Source: Tubiluchus corallicola (Eukaryota; Priapulida; Priapulimorpha; Priapulimorphida; Tubiluchidae). From it: 64,000 bases of DNA. Both the position numbers and the translations under genes were made by a program. Numbering within the stretch: position 1 is the stretch's first letter; every line of letters starts with the position of its first letter. This document shows positions 24,102 through 34,355 of this stretch, one piece after another. The DNA is taken from contig JAQGDQ010000676.1 in the NCBI GenBank assembly GCA_030141605.1, forward strand, positions 30,001-94,000. The letters run 5' to 3'. The notes below the pieces were generated by a model. That model did no database searches. It was given only the letters and a program-made list of their open reading frames with translations, and had not been told where the DNA came from.

Positions 24102-25479
24102 CAGTGGCGTAGCTAATGGGGGAGGAAGGGGAGCAACCGTCCCCCAGCACGTTTTTTCAAAATTTGCACCTTTCAACAATTTTTTAGTTCATTAATTGAG
24201 TTGCTGAGTAATCTTTAGAGGGTTGAAACAGATAAAGTCCTTCCTTCGTTCTACAATGGAGGAGGATAGATTGTCTGAGTTTAGCTTTGCTCTCCATTGA
24301 AAGAGAGTTGACTACTGAGGTGGATTATCATAAAGAGGATAGATTGTCTGGGTTAGCTTTGCTGTCCATTGAAAGAGAGGTGGTTACTGAGGTGGATTGT
24401 AATAAAGAGGATAGATTGTCTGGGTTAGCTTTGCTGTCCATTGAAAGAGAGTTGGCAACTGAGATGGATTATAATAAAGAGGATAGATTGTCTGGGTTAG
24501 CTTTGCTCTTTATTGAAAGAGAGTTGGTTAATGAGCTGGATTATAATAAAGAGGTTAGATTGTCTGGGTTTAGCTTTGATCTCCATTGAAAGAGAGTTGG
24601 CTACTGAGGTGGATTATCATAAAGAGGTTAGATTGTCTGGGTTAGCTTTGCTCTTTATTGAAAGAGAGTTGGCTACTGAGATGGATTATAATAAAGAGGA
24701 TAGATTGTCTGGGTTAGCTTTGCTCTCCATTGAAAGAGAGTTGGCTAGTGAGGTGGATTATCATAAAGAGGATAGATTGTCTGGGTTAGCTTTGATCTCC
24801 ATTGAAAGAGAGTTGGCTACTGAGGTGGATTATAATAAAGAGGATAGATCGTCTGGGTTAGCTTTGATCTCCATTGAAAGAGAGTTGCTTACTGAGGGGG
24901 ATTATAATAAAGAGGATAGATTGTCTGGGTTAGCTTTGCTCTCCATTGAAAGAGAGTTGGCTACTGAGGTGGATTATAATAAAGAGGATAGATTGTCTGG
25001 GTTAGCTTTGATCTCCATTGAAAGAGAGTTGGCTACGGAGGTGGATTATAATAAAGAGGATAGATTGTCTGGGTTAGCTTTGCTGTCCATTGAAAGAGAG
25101 TTGACTACCGAGGTGGATTATAATAAAGTTATGAATTACTTTACTAGAATGAAGCCTAGATGAAAGAGACTGTTGTAGTTCCGTCATGATACATTTTCAC
25201 AATGGTTCATTTTGTTTTCACTTTACGTTTAAAATTAGAATAATTAAATAACACATCATGTTTTCATTGTTTTGAGATTCACGAGCCTACTGTAAACTTT
25301 TAATTGCATTTTGATTTTAAATACAAAATAACAATTATGCACTTCCTTTAAAATTGTATCTTCCTGCTGTTTTGATTTTAAACAGAAAATTAGAATGTAT
25401 GACCAATGCGTTAAAAATTGTTTGACACCTTTTTTATGTGCCCTACTCCCCCTAACTTTAGAACCTAGCTACGCCCCTG
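24102..25479 (+). mobile_element. hAT element with repeated transposase tail
   Basis: Ends CAGTGGCGTAGCTA and TAGCTACGCCCCTG, flanked by TCACTAGT (24094-24101) and TCACTAGC (25480-25487). The ends and 8-bp duplication mark a hAT transposon. About two thirds of the 1378 bp is a 72-bp array that encodes reiterated copies of the transposase C-terminus. The catalytic part is missing, so it is non-autonomous. Confidence 0.9.
24256..25163 (+). pseudogene. hAT transposase C-terminal (dimerisation) fragment, 12 tandem 24-residue repeats
   Basis: About twelve 72-bp units encode EDRLSGLALLSIERELATEV plus DYNK. The sequence ends VDYNKVMNYFTRMKPR and a stop. This matches the last ~35 residues of hAT transposases, where a DRLxGLALLxI...E helix and a basic tail close the dimerisation domain (family knowledge). 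Because the unit is 24 codons, the frame survives duplication. A 1-bp insertion near 24570, and one in unit 1 (GAGTTTAGC), shift the frame so that two overlapping ORFs (24287-24589 and 24513-25163) result. Units vary at a few residues (LSIE/ISIE/FIER; DYHK/DYNK). No catalytic DDE residues or zinc finger remain. It is an amplified relic rather than a working gene. Confidence 0.75.
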
Positions 25480-25558
25480 TCACTAGCAGATACAATAAAT
25501 GATACTCATATGTATCATGAGCATCATGAGCATATTCCATAATCTAAAATAACAATGA

Positions 25559-25644
25559 CTAGTAGAAGGAACCGACGTAGCTGATACTTGAATGATTCGC
25601 ATGAGGTAACGATCTGGGCTTCCAATATAACTGATTGTAACTCA
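25559..25644 (-). CDS. Membrane-protein gene, terminal exon
   Basis: The acceptor TTTTCCAG| precedes TG, which completes a Leu codon split by the upstream donor at 31856. It encodes SYNQLYWKPRSLPHANHSSI, then SYVGSFY and TAG. The in-frame junction across a 6.2-kb intron supports the model. The exon lies just outside the BEL/Pao element. Confidence 0.65.
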
Positions 25645-25785
25645 CTGGAAAACAAATTTAAAACTAAATAATATAAAACTAACTAATAAACTAACTAAAA
25701 TAAATAAACTCATTTAATATTTACAGACGATGCATAGTTTCTGCATTTCCATGACTGCAGACTTTTCAAAACATTTACAGTCAAC

Positions 25786-26159
25786 CTCGGGTATAAGGTA
25801 CTCGCTTATGAGGGACCACCAACACAGGTCCCGATTTTATGTAACGTTTTTCCTATGTAAAAATCTTCGTATATAAGGTACTCGGATATAAGGGACTTTC
25901 CGTCATAAGGGACGATATCTTCAGGTACCGTGTATTAGAAACCTTATTATTAATAATAATTAGAAACCGTGTAAATTACCTCGCATATGAGGGACCTTAT
26001 GATCAAAGCGAAATTGATCGATTTTTAAGCTCAATTTTTCGCAAACTCGGCCCTCAAACAGCTCAGTTTCAGTGGCCACATGCATCTCGCATCACTGAAG
26101 GAGCTTCCTACATACCATTTGCATTGAATGTGTAGCAACAATACATAAAAATATGGGTA
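25786..26159. mobile_element. Pogo/Tigger-like left end
   Basis: Begins ACAGTCAACCTCGGGTATAA, a typical pogo-like TIR, and repeats 'TATAAGGGAC/TATGAGGGACC' motifs. The complementary TIR (TTATATCCGAGGTTGACTGT) lies at about 26677-26697, inside the adjacent LTR block, and again at about 31341-31361 in the other LTR copy. Ends abruptly where the LTR block begins. Confidence 0.6.
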
Positions 26160-26757
26160 TGTGAAAAAGGCTTTTGTCAATATATGTGGCAACATAAACC
26201 AAACTGCTTTAGTGGCACAAACACTTTATTATTGACTCTCTTTCCTGTATACTACGCTGTGACTACTAGATTAAAACTGTAAAAGCTCAAATCAGTTGAA
26301 ACTGGTTAACCTTGGGTAATGCATATCAGAAACCAGTCAGGTGAGAAAATGATTCACTGTAGTCTAACTTGCTGTAAAGTTGTAATGTTACTAAAGTTTA
26401 TAAAGTTCATAAACAAACTCGTGAATCAGTTCACGACACAACAAGAAGAAGAACAACTCAAGTAAAGGTGAGAAAATGATTCACTGTAGTCTACCTTCCT
26501 GTAAAGTTGTAATGTTGCTAAAGTTTATAAAGTTCATAAACAAACTCATGAATCAGTTCACGACAGGGTAAAGATACAGAAAAGTACCGGTCTAGATACA
26601 CCCTCGGTCTGACTCAACATCGGCTATAAGGGACATCGGATATAAAGGACAATTTTTTCTGGTCCGGAGGTGTCCCTTATATCCGAGGTTGACTGTAGGC
26701 AGCCCATTATGCGCTAATTAAGTAGTTAACAAAAGCCAGAGAAGTAATAAATAAACA
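26160..26757 (-). repeat. LTR of the BEL/Pao element (3' in element sense), with internal duplication
   Basis: Direct match to 30951-31421. On the plus strand it starts TGTGAAAAAGGCTTTTGTCA. It is longer than its partner because a ~127-bp segment (GTGAGAAAATGATTCACTGT...) is tandemly repeated. The outer limit is uncertain because homology runs a little past 26731. Confidence 0.8.
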
Positions 26758-26761
26758 GATC

Positions 26762-27060
26762 GCAGAACTATTGCACGTCCTTGTGGAATCCAGAATCCAT
26801 CTTTTCTCAACTGAGCAAGCAAATGTTTTGGTCCTGCATGGCCAAGTCGTTCATGTGCATCTAGAATCACCAAACGAGTAAACTTGGATTCCTTAGGCAA
26901 CAAAATGGGATGGATTGTTCCATATGGTAAATTGGCATTCTGAATTCTGCCGAGGCTTCGGATTATTCCATCTTTATCTAAAAAGAGATCCAACTGTTTG
27001 GTTCGATAATGTTTCACATTTTTATTACTACCAGTCAAGGCTTTCAGTTCTTCTCCATAA
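26762..27060 (-). pseudogene. BEL/Pao integrase N-terminal zinc-binding fragment
   Basis: Encodes RSLGRIQNANLPYGTIHPIL and then HERLGHAGPKHLLAQLRKDGFW, the His-His part of the HHCC integrase domain. After WIPQGRAIV the family sequence stops and meets the LTR block at about 26760, so the core domain is deleted. The upstream join to RNase H is out of frame by one base near 27055. Confidence 0.8.
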
Positions 27061-28270
27061 AAAGCTTTTGTACTGCTTTAGTCCATATGAACGAAGCTTC
27101 TTGCAGATTTTCAGCCTTTATCTGGCCAGAGATACTTTTGCCTCGTATACGGTTCAAAAACATGTGAACTCGGCATGTCACACGAAGTAATTTCTGTAAA
27201 GATGAGAAGCGGCTGATATCCATTTCAAAGGGCATGACAGATGGAGTTTCTTCCAATTTGGGAATTTTCTCCTTGCCAGCATAGTTTCTTGACAAAAGTG
27301 CAACAGCTTCTTCTTCTTCTTGAAGACTTGGTGTACACGGCAGATCAACAGGCCATTCTTCATGATCTTTAGTGAGAAACTTTGGCCCTCCCCACCAAAC
27401 AGAGTTGCTGATCAATTGTGATACGGTACAACCTTTCGTTGCTAAATCAGCCGGGTTTTCATTTGTAGGAATGTAGCGAAAAATGAGAGCAGTGTTCGAT
27501 TTAATCTCTTTAATGCGATTCTCCACAACTAAACTTTTTAGACAAGTACTACGCAGCCACCATAGAAATATTTGTGAATCTGACCACATGTATTCTTGTT
27601 GGATTTCAAATCCAAGATGCTTCTTGACAAACGAAAGCAAACGTACACCAATCCAAACACCCATTAGTTCCAGCCTTGGCAATGTTGTGATCTTCTTTGG
27701 AGCTACTCTGGCTTTTGCCATGATAAAGTTTGCAGAACGGACGTCATCTTGGTGCTTTACTAGGTACACCACTGCAGCAAAGGCTTTAAGGGAAGCATCA
27801 GCAAAACAATGTAAATCATAAGTACATTCCTCATTGTTGAAGCCGATGTAGCGTTTAAGTGTTATGTCTGATACTGTTTTTAATTCGCATGTAATTTTAT
27901 TCCAATCCCTTTTGTAGTTTTCTGGAAGTTCCTGATCCCAGTCAAATTGTTCCTTCCACAACTGCTGAGTTAAGAATTTTGCAGGCATTGCAACAGGCAG
28001 AACCATTCCAATTGGATCAAAAACCCGTGCAAATGCTTGAGTGATGATTCTTTTAGTTGGAGTAGATTCAAAGTCACATTTTGGATGGATTATGTCCTCT
28101 TTAATGTTCCATCCAAGCCCAAGTTGCTTGACCTGATTAGAATTTACTCTGTCATGCTCTGGAATAGATTCCATAAACTCACTGCAGTTTGATGTGTATT
28201 CTCGAAGGTTAATTGACATTTGGGAAAATATTTCTTTACTCTCTTTATAGAGCAAGGCAGATTTGAACAT
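27044..28270 (-). pseudogene. BEL/Pao pol fragment: RT connection and RNase H
   Basis: A 408-codon open stretch. Residues ~1-160 match the region after the RT palm in Pao elements (KQLGLGWN, ARVFDPIGMVLPV, LWKEQFDWDQELP). The rest is RNase H-like: CFADASLKAFAAVVYLV, LPRLELMG, WSDSQIFLWWL, and the HPADL-type motif NENPADLATKG. The preceding RT palm with its YxDD box is absent: protease-like sequence runs almost straight into FKSALLYKESKEIF. The element cannot be autonomous. Confidence 0.85.
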
Positions 28271-28500
28271 TTTCTACCAACTGAATCAAGAAATACCCTT
28301 ACAGGAACTGACTGACCAGTTTCTTGATTAAAAAGCCATGTACTAGCTGTCTGGAAAAACACTGATGGTGTCACTGACATCAATGTGGCTGCTTCACTCA
28401 CACAGTTACTAATTGAAGAAGAAGCTTGTACCCAAGGTAAACCTGGAGTAAATGAAGCTTGAGACTGCGTCTCCACTGATGGCGTCACTGACATCAATGT
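28144..28500 (-). pseudogene. BEL/Pao protease remnant with ~114-bp duplication
   Basis: Encodes 'GQSVPVRVFLDSVGRKC', where the aspartic protease D-S/T-G triad should be but reads DSVG. A segment encoding FTPGLPWVQASSSISNCVS is tandemly duplicated (spacing ~114 bp), creating a stop at the copy junction near 28508. Confidence 0.65.
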
Positions 28501-28506
28501 GGCTGC

Positions 28507-28900
28507 TTAACTCACACAGTTACTAATTGAAGAAGAAGCTTGTACCCAAGGTAAACCTGGTGTAAATGAAGCTTGAGGTGTCCCAATTGATGGTGAAGAA
28601 CTCTGAGATGAGGCTTGAGAAATAGGCACTTCCTTTCCAAATGCTCGGAAACACATCGCTGAATTATGATTATCAGCTTGACAATGAAAGCATGGTTTAG
28701 AATGTGAATGTGACGATGTAGTGCTATGCACTTTTAAACAAACATTGCACAAGCCCAATTGTGTGGCTCTATTTTCTCGTGAAGGAATATCTGGAAACTT
28801 CTGACATCTATCTGCCCAATGAGACTGTCCACAGAATATGCACTTACTTCGCTGCTGCTTCTTAGTTTTCTTACCATTACCATGGGCATTGGAATCAGCT
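28507..28900 (-). pseudogene. BEL/Pao gag zinc-knuckle region
   Basis: Encodes cysteine/histidine knuckles: CIFCGQSHWADRC, then CNVCLKVHSTTSSH and CFHCQADNHNSAMC. This is the usual segment between the DUF1759-like gag and the protease in BEL/Pao elements. It is cut from the upstream gag by the 97-bp array. Confidence 0.8.
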
Positions 28901-29657
28901 AGTAAAGCATGGGCTGCAGACTGGATACCAGGCTTTGAGACTGTTGGTTTTTTTTCTGTTTTGCTCAGTCCTTGACCACCGGGCATTGGAATCAGCTAGT
29001 AAAGCATGGGCTGCAGACTGGATACCAGACTTTGAGACTGTTGGTCTTTGCTCTGTTTTGCTCAGTCCTTGACCACCGGGCATTGGAATCAGCTAGTAAA
29101 GCATGGGCTGCAGACTGGATACCAGACTTTGAGACTGTTGGTTTTTGTTCTGTTTTGCTCAGTCCTTGACCACCGGGCATTGGAATCAGCTAGTAAAGCA
29201 TGGGCTGCAGACTGGATACCAGACTTTGAGACTGTTGGTCTTTGCTCTGTTTTGCTCAGTCCTTGACCACCGGGCATTGGAATCAGCTAGTAAAGCATGG
29301 GCTGCAGACTGGATACCAGACTTTGAGACTGTTGGTTTTTGTTCTGTTTTGCTCAGTCCTTGACCACCGGGCATTGGAATCAGCTAGTAAAGCATGGGCT
29401 GCAGACTGGATACCAGACTTTGAGACTGTTGGTTTTTGTTCCGTTTTGCTCAGTCCTTGACCACCGGGCATTGGAATCAGCTAGTAAAGCATGGGCTGCA
29501 GACTGGATACCAGACTTTGAGACTGTTGGTTTTTGCTGTGTTTTGCTCAGTCCTTGACCACCGGGCATTGGAATCAGCTAGTAAAGCATGGGCTGCAGAC
29601 TGGATACCAGACTTTGAGACTGTTGGTCTTTGCTCTGTTTTGCTCAGTCCTTGACCA
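28882..29657 (-). repeat. 97-bp tandem array inside gag, 8 copies
   Basis: Eight nearly identical 97-bp units at 28882, 28982, 29079, 29176 and so on, each starting GCATTGGAATCAGCTAG (plus strand). The unit codes the gag linker GGQGLSKTEQRPTVSK, then SGIQSAAHALLADSNA. As 97 is not a multiple of three, each unit shifts frame and brings a stop (CSPCFTS*). Confidence 0.95.
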
Positions 29658-30670
29658 CCTAAGGTTCGAGCATCGATTTCAGTCTTAATCATCTGCTTTA
29701 AGGAATCCAGTGTCCATTCTCTGCATTCATTTCGCCGAGCTAAATCTGTTCGCACGCATGGAGGAAGTTTTGAATACAGCAGTGCTGGAAACATTGTCTG
29801 TACACTAATATCACCCAGTGATTGTAAAGCACGAAAATGCACCATACAAGCATCATGGACTTCCTGTAGTCCTATTATTGTGTCAGGAGCTTCCTTCATT
29901 TGGAACAATTTGAGAAAATGCTCTTGACGGACTAACTCTGGTTTATCATAGCGTTCGGTTAACAGCTCTACCATATGTCTGTAGCCTTCTGCCGTGGGTT
30001 GAAGCCCTTCAACTGTTGTCTTTGCCCTTCCTTCTAGAAAACTTAGCAAATAATTTGCTTTATCTATTAGTGAAAGATCATCTCTCTCATGCACAGCAGA
30101 TTTGAAGGCACCCCAGAAAAAGTTCCATCGCATGGGGTCCCCTTTAAATTTCTCAATGTGCAGTTGAGGAAGTTTCGCTTTGCACCGTCGTCTCACAAAT
30201 GTAGTTGCTGAATTAACAGTGACATGGTCATCGTCATTGCTGTCATCATCATCAGTAGCTGACGTATTTAACGCTTGACGTGAACCATATGCCTGAGACA
30301 CAGGTGGCTGAACTACTGTTGGTTTTGTTTCTCTTTCTAGCTCCAACTTCTCTTGAATCAGCATACGAGATGCATCGACTTGCTCAACAAAAGTTTGGAG
30401 TTGATCCAGTAAAGGAAAACTTTCCACTCGCAGAGCCTCCTTCTCTATCTCATCATCCATTGTCTCTATTAATTCATCATAATGTTTTGTTAGTTCAGCG
30501 AAGTACCTTTTCATGGATGTTTGTGCTCCTTCTACAGCTGCTCTATGCTGAACAAAGGTTTCCTCTGTTGCCAAAAAAGGATTATTGTCACCAAGAACTT
30601 GCTGTGCACGCTTAGTCAGTTGCTCAACTACTGAAATTAGCCTTTTCTTCTTCTGCGCTCTGGTATCAAC
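29640..30670 (-). pseudogene. BEL/Pao gag, DUF1759-like domain
   Basis: An open frame of over 320 codons, read from an upstream stop near 30675. It shows an N-terminal coiled-coil-like part (ELTKHYDELIETMDDEIEKE), an acidic Asp-rich linker, and the DUF1759 signature LPQLHIEKFKGDPMRWNFFW, then FLEGRAKTTVEGL and ERYDKPELVRQEHF. No ATG opens it near the LTR; the natural start may be upstream and broken. It runs into the 97-bp array and terminates there. Confidence 0.85.
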
Positions 30671-30950
30671 TGGAATTTTGCCTTACACTGCAAATAGAAC
30701 CTTTACAAAACAGCATACAAGGGTAAAGCCCTCCCCCGCACAAGGTAAAGGTAAAGGCAACAATGTAATACTGTGTTTAAGTAAAAATGTCAAAATGCTA
30801 TAGCAGGCAAACAGGTAGATACCACATAGAAGAGGGTAAAAAGAAAAAGAATTTACTGTGAATCACAAAATCAGCATAATGAAAATCATTTTACTCACAG
30901 TCCTTCTAAATGTTACAGCATACCCAAGTAGTAGTGGGCACTGGCACCAA

Positions 30951-31421
30951 TGTGAAAAAGGCTTTTGTCAACATATGTAGTAACATAAACCAAACTCCTT
31001 TAGTGGCACAAACACTTTATTATTGACTGTCTTTTCTGTGTACTATGTTGTGACTACTAGATCAAAACTGTAAAAGCTCAAATCAGTTGAAACTGGTTAA
31101 CCTTGGGTAATGCATATCAGAAACCAGTCAGGTGAGAAAATGATTCACTGTAGTCTAACTTGCTGTAAAGTTGTAATGTTGCTAAAGTTTATCAAGTTCA
31201 TAAACAAACTCATGAATCAGTTCACGACAGGGTAAAAGTACAGAAAAGTACCGGTCTAGATACACTCTCGGCCTGACTCAACTTCGGCTATAAGGGACAT
31301 CGGATATAAAGGACGATTTTTTCCGGTCCGGAGGTGTCCCTTATATCCGAGGTTGACTGTAGGCAGCCCATTATGCGCTAATTAAGTAGTTAACAGAAGC
31401 CAAATAAGTAATGAATAAACA
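30951..31421 (-). repeat. LTR of the BEL/Pao element (5' in element sense)
   Basis: Partner of 26160-26757. Contains CTATAAGGGACATCGGATAT and the complementary pogo-like TIR. The outer border is blurred by a 50-bp tandem repeat (31401 and 31478) and by an inverted copy of TTGGCTTCTGTTAACTACTT at about 31614. Confidence 0.75.
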
Positions 31422-31855
31422 GACCAGTAAAGAAATTGATACAGCAACTAAACACTAATTATGTATTTGCAAAACTCAAATAGGTAATGATTAAACAGAC
31501 TTGAAGAAAAGAAATTGTTACAGTAACAAATAGCTAAGTGTTTAAAAATAAAGTTAAACGAATTGAATTGCTTTATACATTAAGCAAAGGCTTAATGTAT
31601 TCATTACCTATTTGGCTTCTGTTAACTACTTAATTAATAATAGGGTCTGCCAATATAAACTGGTTGTATGTTTGTAAATTTACCACTGATGATGACAGCA
31701 GCAGCTTGTCGAAACGTTTGACACGATTTTGACTTTTTATTGTAAAAGTTTTAATAAAGTTGTGTTGTTTTTAACTATAAATGTTTTGATGCCCCTGTAA
31801 TCAAAAATTGCCTGAATAGAGATAATAATGACGATGAATATGATGCTTCACTTAC
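31422..31855. other. Intron sequence with Penelope/hammerhead-like motif
   Basis: 31686-31715 reads CTGATGATGACAGCAGCAGC, then TTGTCGAAACG. This is the CTGATGA...stem...GAAAC core order of hammerhead ribozymes, common at the ends of Penelope-like elements (family knowledge). I cannot show a full stem I, so it may be inactive. Confidence 0.35.
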
Positions 31856-31985
31856 AGACGTCTTTTGGTTGTAAAACCAGCTGCAGAATTTTACACGATT
31901 CCAGGCAGTTGTCAGCAGGAATGAGAACGATCCGTCTGTATCCAGAAACTTGAGCAATCCAGACATTGCTAAACTCCACTTCATC
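31856..31985 (-). CDS. Membrane-protein gene exon
   Basis: 130 nt between ATCGCTAG| and ACGTCT|GTAAGTG. It encodes DEVEFSNVWIAQVSGYRRIV, LIPADNCLESC and ILQLVLQPKDV. It enters at phase 0, as the exon at 35139 requires, and leaves at phase 1, as the terminal exon requires. Another frame is also open, but only this one joins both neighbours. Confidence 0.7.
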
Positions 31986-32049
31986 CTAGCGATAAAAATG
32001 GATACAAATAACATAATTTCTGTCAATAAGATTCATTTGGATCTTCAAT

Positions 32050-32142
32050 TTTGTGTCTGATTGTTTTGAGTTGTTTTAATTGTTATGTGTGTAAAATGGT
32101 TTCAAGTTGTTTTAATTGTTATGTGTGTCTATTTGTTTATTT
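32050..32142 (+). repeat. Upstream arm of the ~35-bp minisatellite
   Basis: About three units of 'GTTGTTTTAATTGTTATGTG' spacing, identical in type to the 33110-33928 array. They lie directly before the non-LTR fragment, which therefore interrupts one array. Confidence 0.8.
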
Positions 32143-33075
32143 CGATTCAGATATGATGGAGACATTTTTGACCTACGTCGACTCAAAGCAAGGACGAAGA
32201 CACGAATGATGTTCCTGCGTGAAGCGCAATATGCCGATGACATAGCTATCTTCTCTGACAACCCGGAAGACCTTCAGGATCTCATCGACATTTACAATGA
32301 AACTGCAAAGAGAATGGGACTGCGCATTAACAAAAGGAAGACTGAGACAATGAGTGTCGGCTCTAGCGACAGTGTCAATTTTACCATTGACGGAGAACAG
32401 CTTGGAAGTGTGCAACGGTTCAAATATCTCGGAAGTTACATCTGCTCAGATACTCGATTGGATACTGAAATTCATGCAAGAATTAATGCTGCAGCCAGCT
32501 CTTTCGGCCGTATGAGGAAACGTGTCTTCGATAACCATGACCTTACCATCGCCACTAAACTGCAGGTGTACAAGCAATGCATCATTCCGCAGCTTACCTA
32601 TGGTCAGGAAACGTGGACGCTCTATCAAGATCAGGTCAGGTCTCTTCGTGCGGTTCAGCAGAGACATCTGCGTCACATCCTTCGTATTCGCTGGGACGAC
32701 TATGTGCCAAACGAAGACGTGCTGGCTCGTGCCAAGATGGAAGATATCGAGGTTACGCTTACTAAGGCTCAACTTCGGTGGTTTGGGCATGTGGTCAGAA
32801 TGAACGATATGAGACCGACAAAGGCTCTTCTTCATGGAGAACTAACCAGTGGCTCTCGCAGTGTTGGTCGTCCTCTCCTTCGCTTCAAGAATAAGGTGAA
32901 GTTCTCTCTGAGGAAAGGTGGAATGTTGGACAAGCTGCCTTTCGCAGTTCACGACCGTCCTGCATGGAGATCCCTAGTCAACAACTGTGCCGAAAAACTC
33001 GATGAAGAAAGACGGATGCTTGGATACGCAAGAAGGCTCAAGTCGTGGATAAGAGATGGTTTCATGGACATCTGA
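32143..33075 (+). pseudogene. 5'-truncated non-LTR retrotransposon, RT C-terminal part
   Basis: About 310 codons are open. They begin before the RT catalytic box QYADDIAIFSDN (residues A-D-D), then MGLRINKRKTETMS, FKYLGSYIC and the post-RT region TYGQETWTLYQDQVRSLRAV, QQRHLRHILRIRWDDYVPNE and LRWFGHVVRM. These are typical of RTE/CR1-like non-LTR elements. The first two thirds (endonuclease and RT motifs 0-4) is missing. The frame is intact, suggesting a fairly recent insertion. It lies on the opposite strand to the host gene, in an intron. Confidence 0.9.
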
Positions 33076-33109
33076 CTCGCACTGATTTAGCCGTATCGGC
33101 TTCGACGTT

Positions 33110-33928
33110 GTACTACTATTTGTTTAAAATTGTTTTAATTGTTATGTGTGTCTGATTGTTTCAAGTTGTTTTAATTGTAATGTGCGTCTGATTGTTTCAA
33201 GTTGTTTTAATTGTTATGTGTGTCTAATTGTTTCAAGTTGTTTTAATTGTTATGTGTGTCTGATTGTTTCGAGTTGTTTTAATTGTTGTGTGTCTGATTG
33301 TTTCGAGTTGTTTTAATTGTTGTGTCTGATTGTTTCAAGTTGTTTTAATTGTTATATGTGTCTGACTGTTTCAAGTTGTTTTAATTGTTATGTGTGTCTG
33401 GCTGTTTCAAGTTGTTTTAATTGTTGTGTGTGTCTGATTGTTTCAAGTTGTTTTAATTGTTATGTGTCTGATTGTTTCAAGTTGTTTTAATTGTTATGTG
33501 TGTCTGGCTGTTTCAAGTTGTTTTAATTGTTATGTGTGTCTGGCTGTTTCAAGTTGTTTTAATTGTTATGTGTGTCTGGCTGTTTCAAGTTGTTTTAATT
33601 GTTATGTGTGTCTGGCTGTTTCAAGTTGTTTTAATTGTTGTGTCTGATTGTTTCAAGTTGTTTTAATTGTTATGTGTGTCTGACTGTTTCAAGTTGTTTT
33701 AATTGTTGTGTGTGTCTGACTGTTTCAAGTTGTTTTAATTGTTGTGTGTGTCTGACTGTTTCAAGTTGTTTTAATTGTTGTGTGTGTCTGACTGTTTCAA
33801 GTTGTTTTAATTGTTATGTGTGTCTGATTGTTTCAAGTTGTTTTAATTGTTATGTGTGTCTGACTGTTTCAAGTTGTTTTAATTGTTATGTGTGTCTGAT
33901 TGTTTCAAGTTGTTTTAATTGTTATGTG
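33110..33928 (+). repeat. ~35-bp minisatellite, about 23 copies
   Basis: Unit GTTTCAAGTTGTTTTAATTG followed by TTATGTGTGTCTGA/C. Short variants (29-31 bp) lacking GTGT occur. Cys/Phe-rich ORFs (CFNCYVCLAVSS) are reading-throughs of the repeat. Confidence 0.95.
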
Positions 33929-34289
33929 ATCAATTTTAGTATGATTCTTGTTTGGACTGATTTTCTCTTTGTTAAATTCTTACCCTGTGTATTTGAAATT
34001 ATTAGTCAAGAAATCTAATCTAATCTAATCTAATCTGGTCTCACGATGCCTAAAGTGGTAATTAAATTCTTCGAAAGTTTGTCCGTGGAGTCAGAGACTC
34101 TAGAGAAACATACTGGCTTTGATTCTGACTATGGTGACATCATTTTACAATCAGAATTTTTCGCAAATTCACTGTAGAGAGAGGATGTACACTAGTATCT
34201 CAGTTTGCCAGACCTAGCTTCTACGGATATCCGAAGAATCGGACAAAATCTGGACCGTTTAAAGTCCTGCATACTATGGACACAGTCCA

Positions 34290-34355
34290 TTGTTTTGCAG
34301 CTGACCGGTAGTTGGCGGGCCGTCACTTTGTTTACATCATTACATCAGTGTAACT
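34290..34355. repeat. Left arm of a 3-kb-spaced inverted repeat
   Basis: 'CTGACCGGTAGTTGGCGGGC CGTCACTTTG' is complementary, with few mismatches, to 37313-37380. Both arms contain TGTTTACATCA. It may be the end of a large decayed DNA element spanning 34.2-37.5 kb. Confidence 0.6.

Larger units (their letters stand above)
26160..31421 (-). mobile_element. Decayed BEL/Pao LTR retrotransposon
   Basis: Two direct LTR-like blocks enclose, on the minus strand, a gag with a DUF1759-like domain, CCHC-type knuckles, a protease remnant, the connection and RNase H part of pol, and the N-terminal zinc-binding part of integrase. The RT palm and integrase core are missing. A primer-binding-like TTGGTGCCAGTGCCC directly follows the 5' LTR (about 30936-30950). 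It sits in the last intron of the membrane-protein gene, transcribed in the same direction. No matching target duplication was seen. Confidence 0.85.

Noticed and set aside
33438-34018. Cys/Phe-rich ORFs
   Set aside because: Read-through of the ~35-bp minisatellite; the frames shift with unit length and no start or domain is credible.
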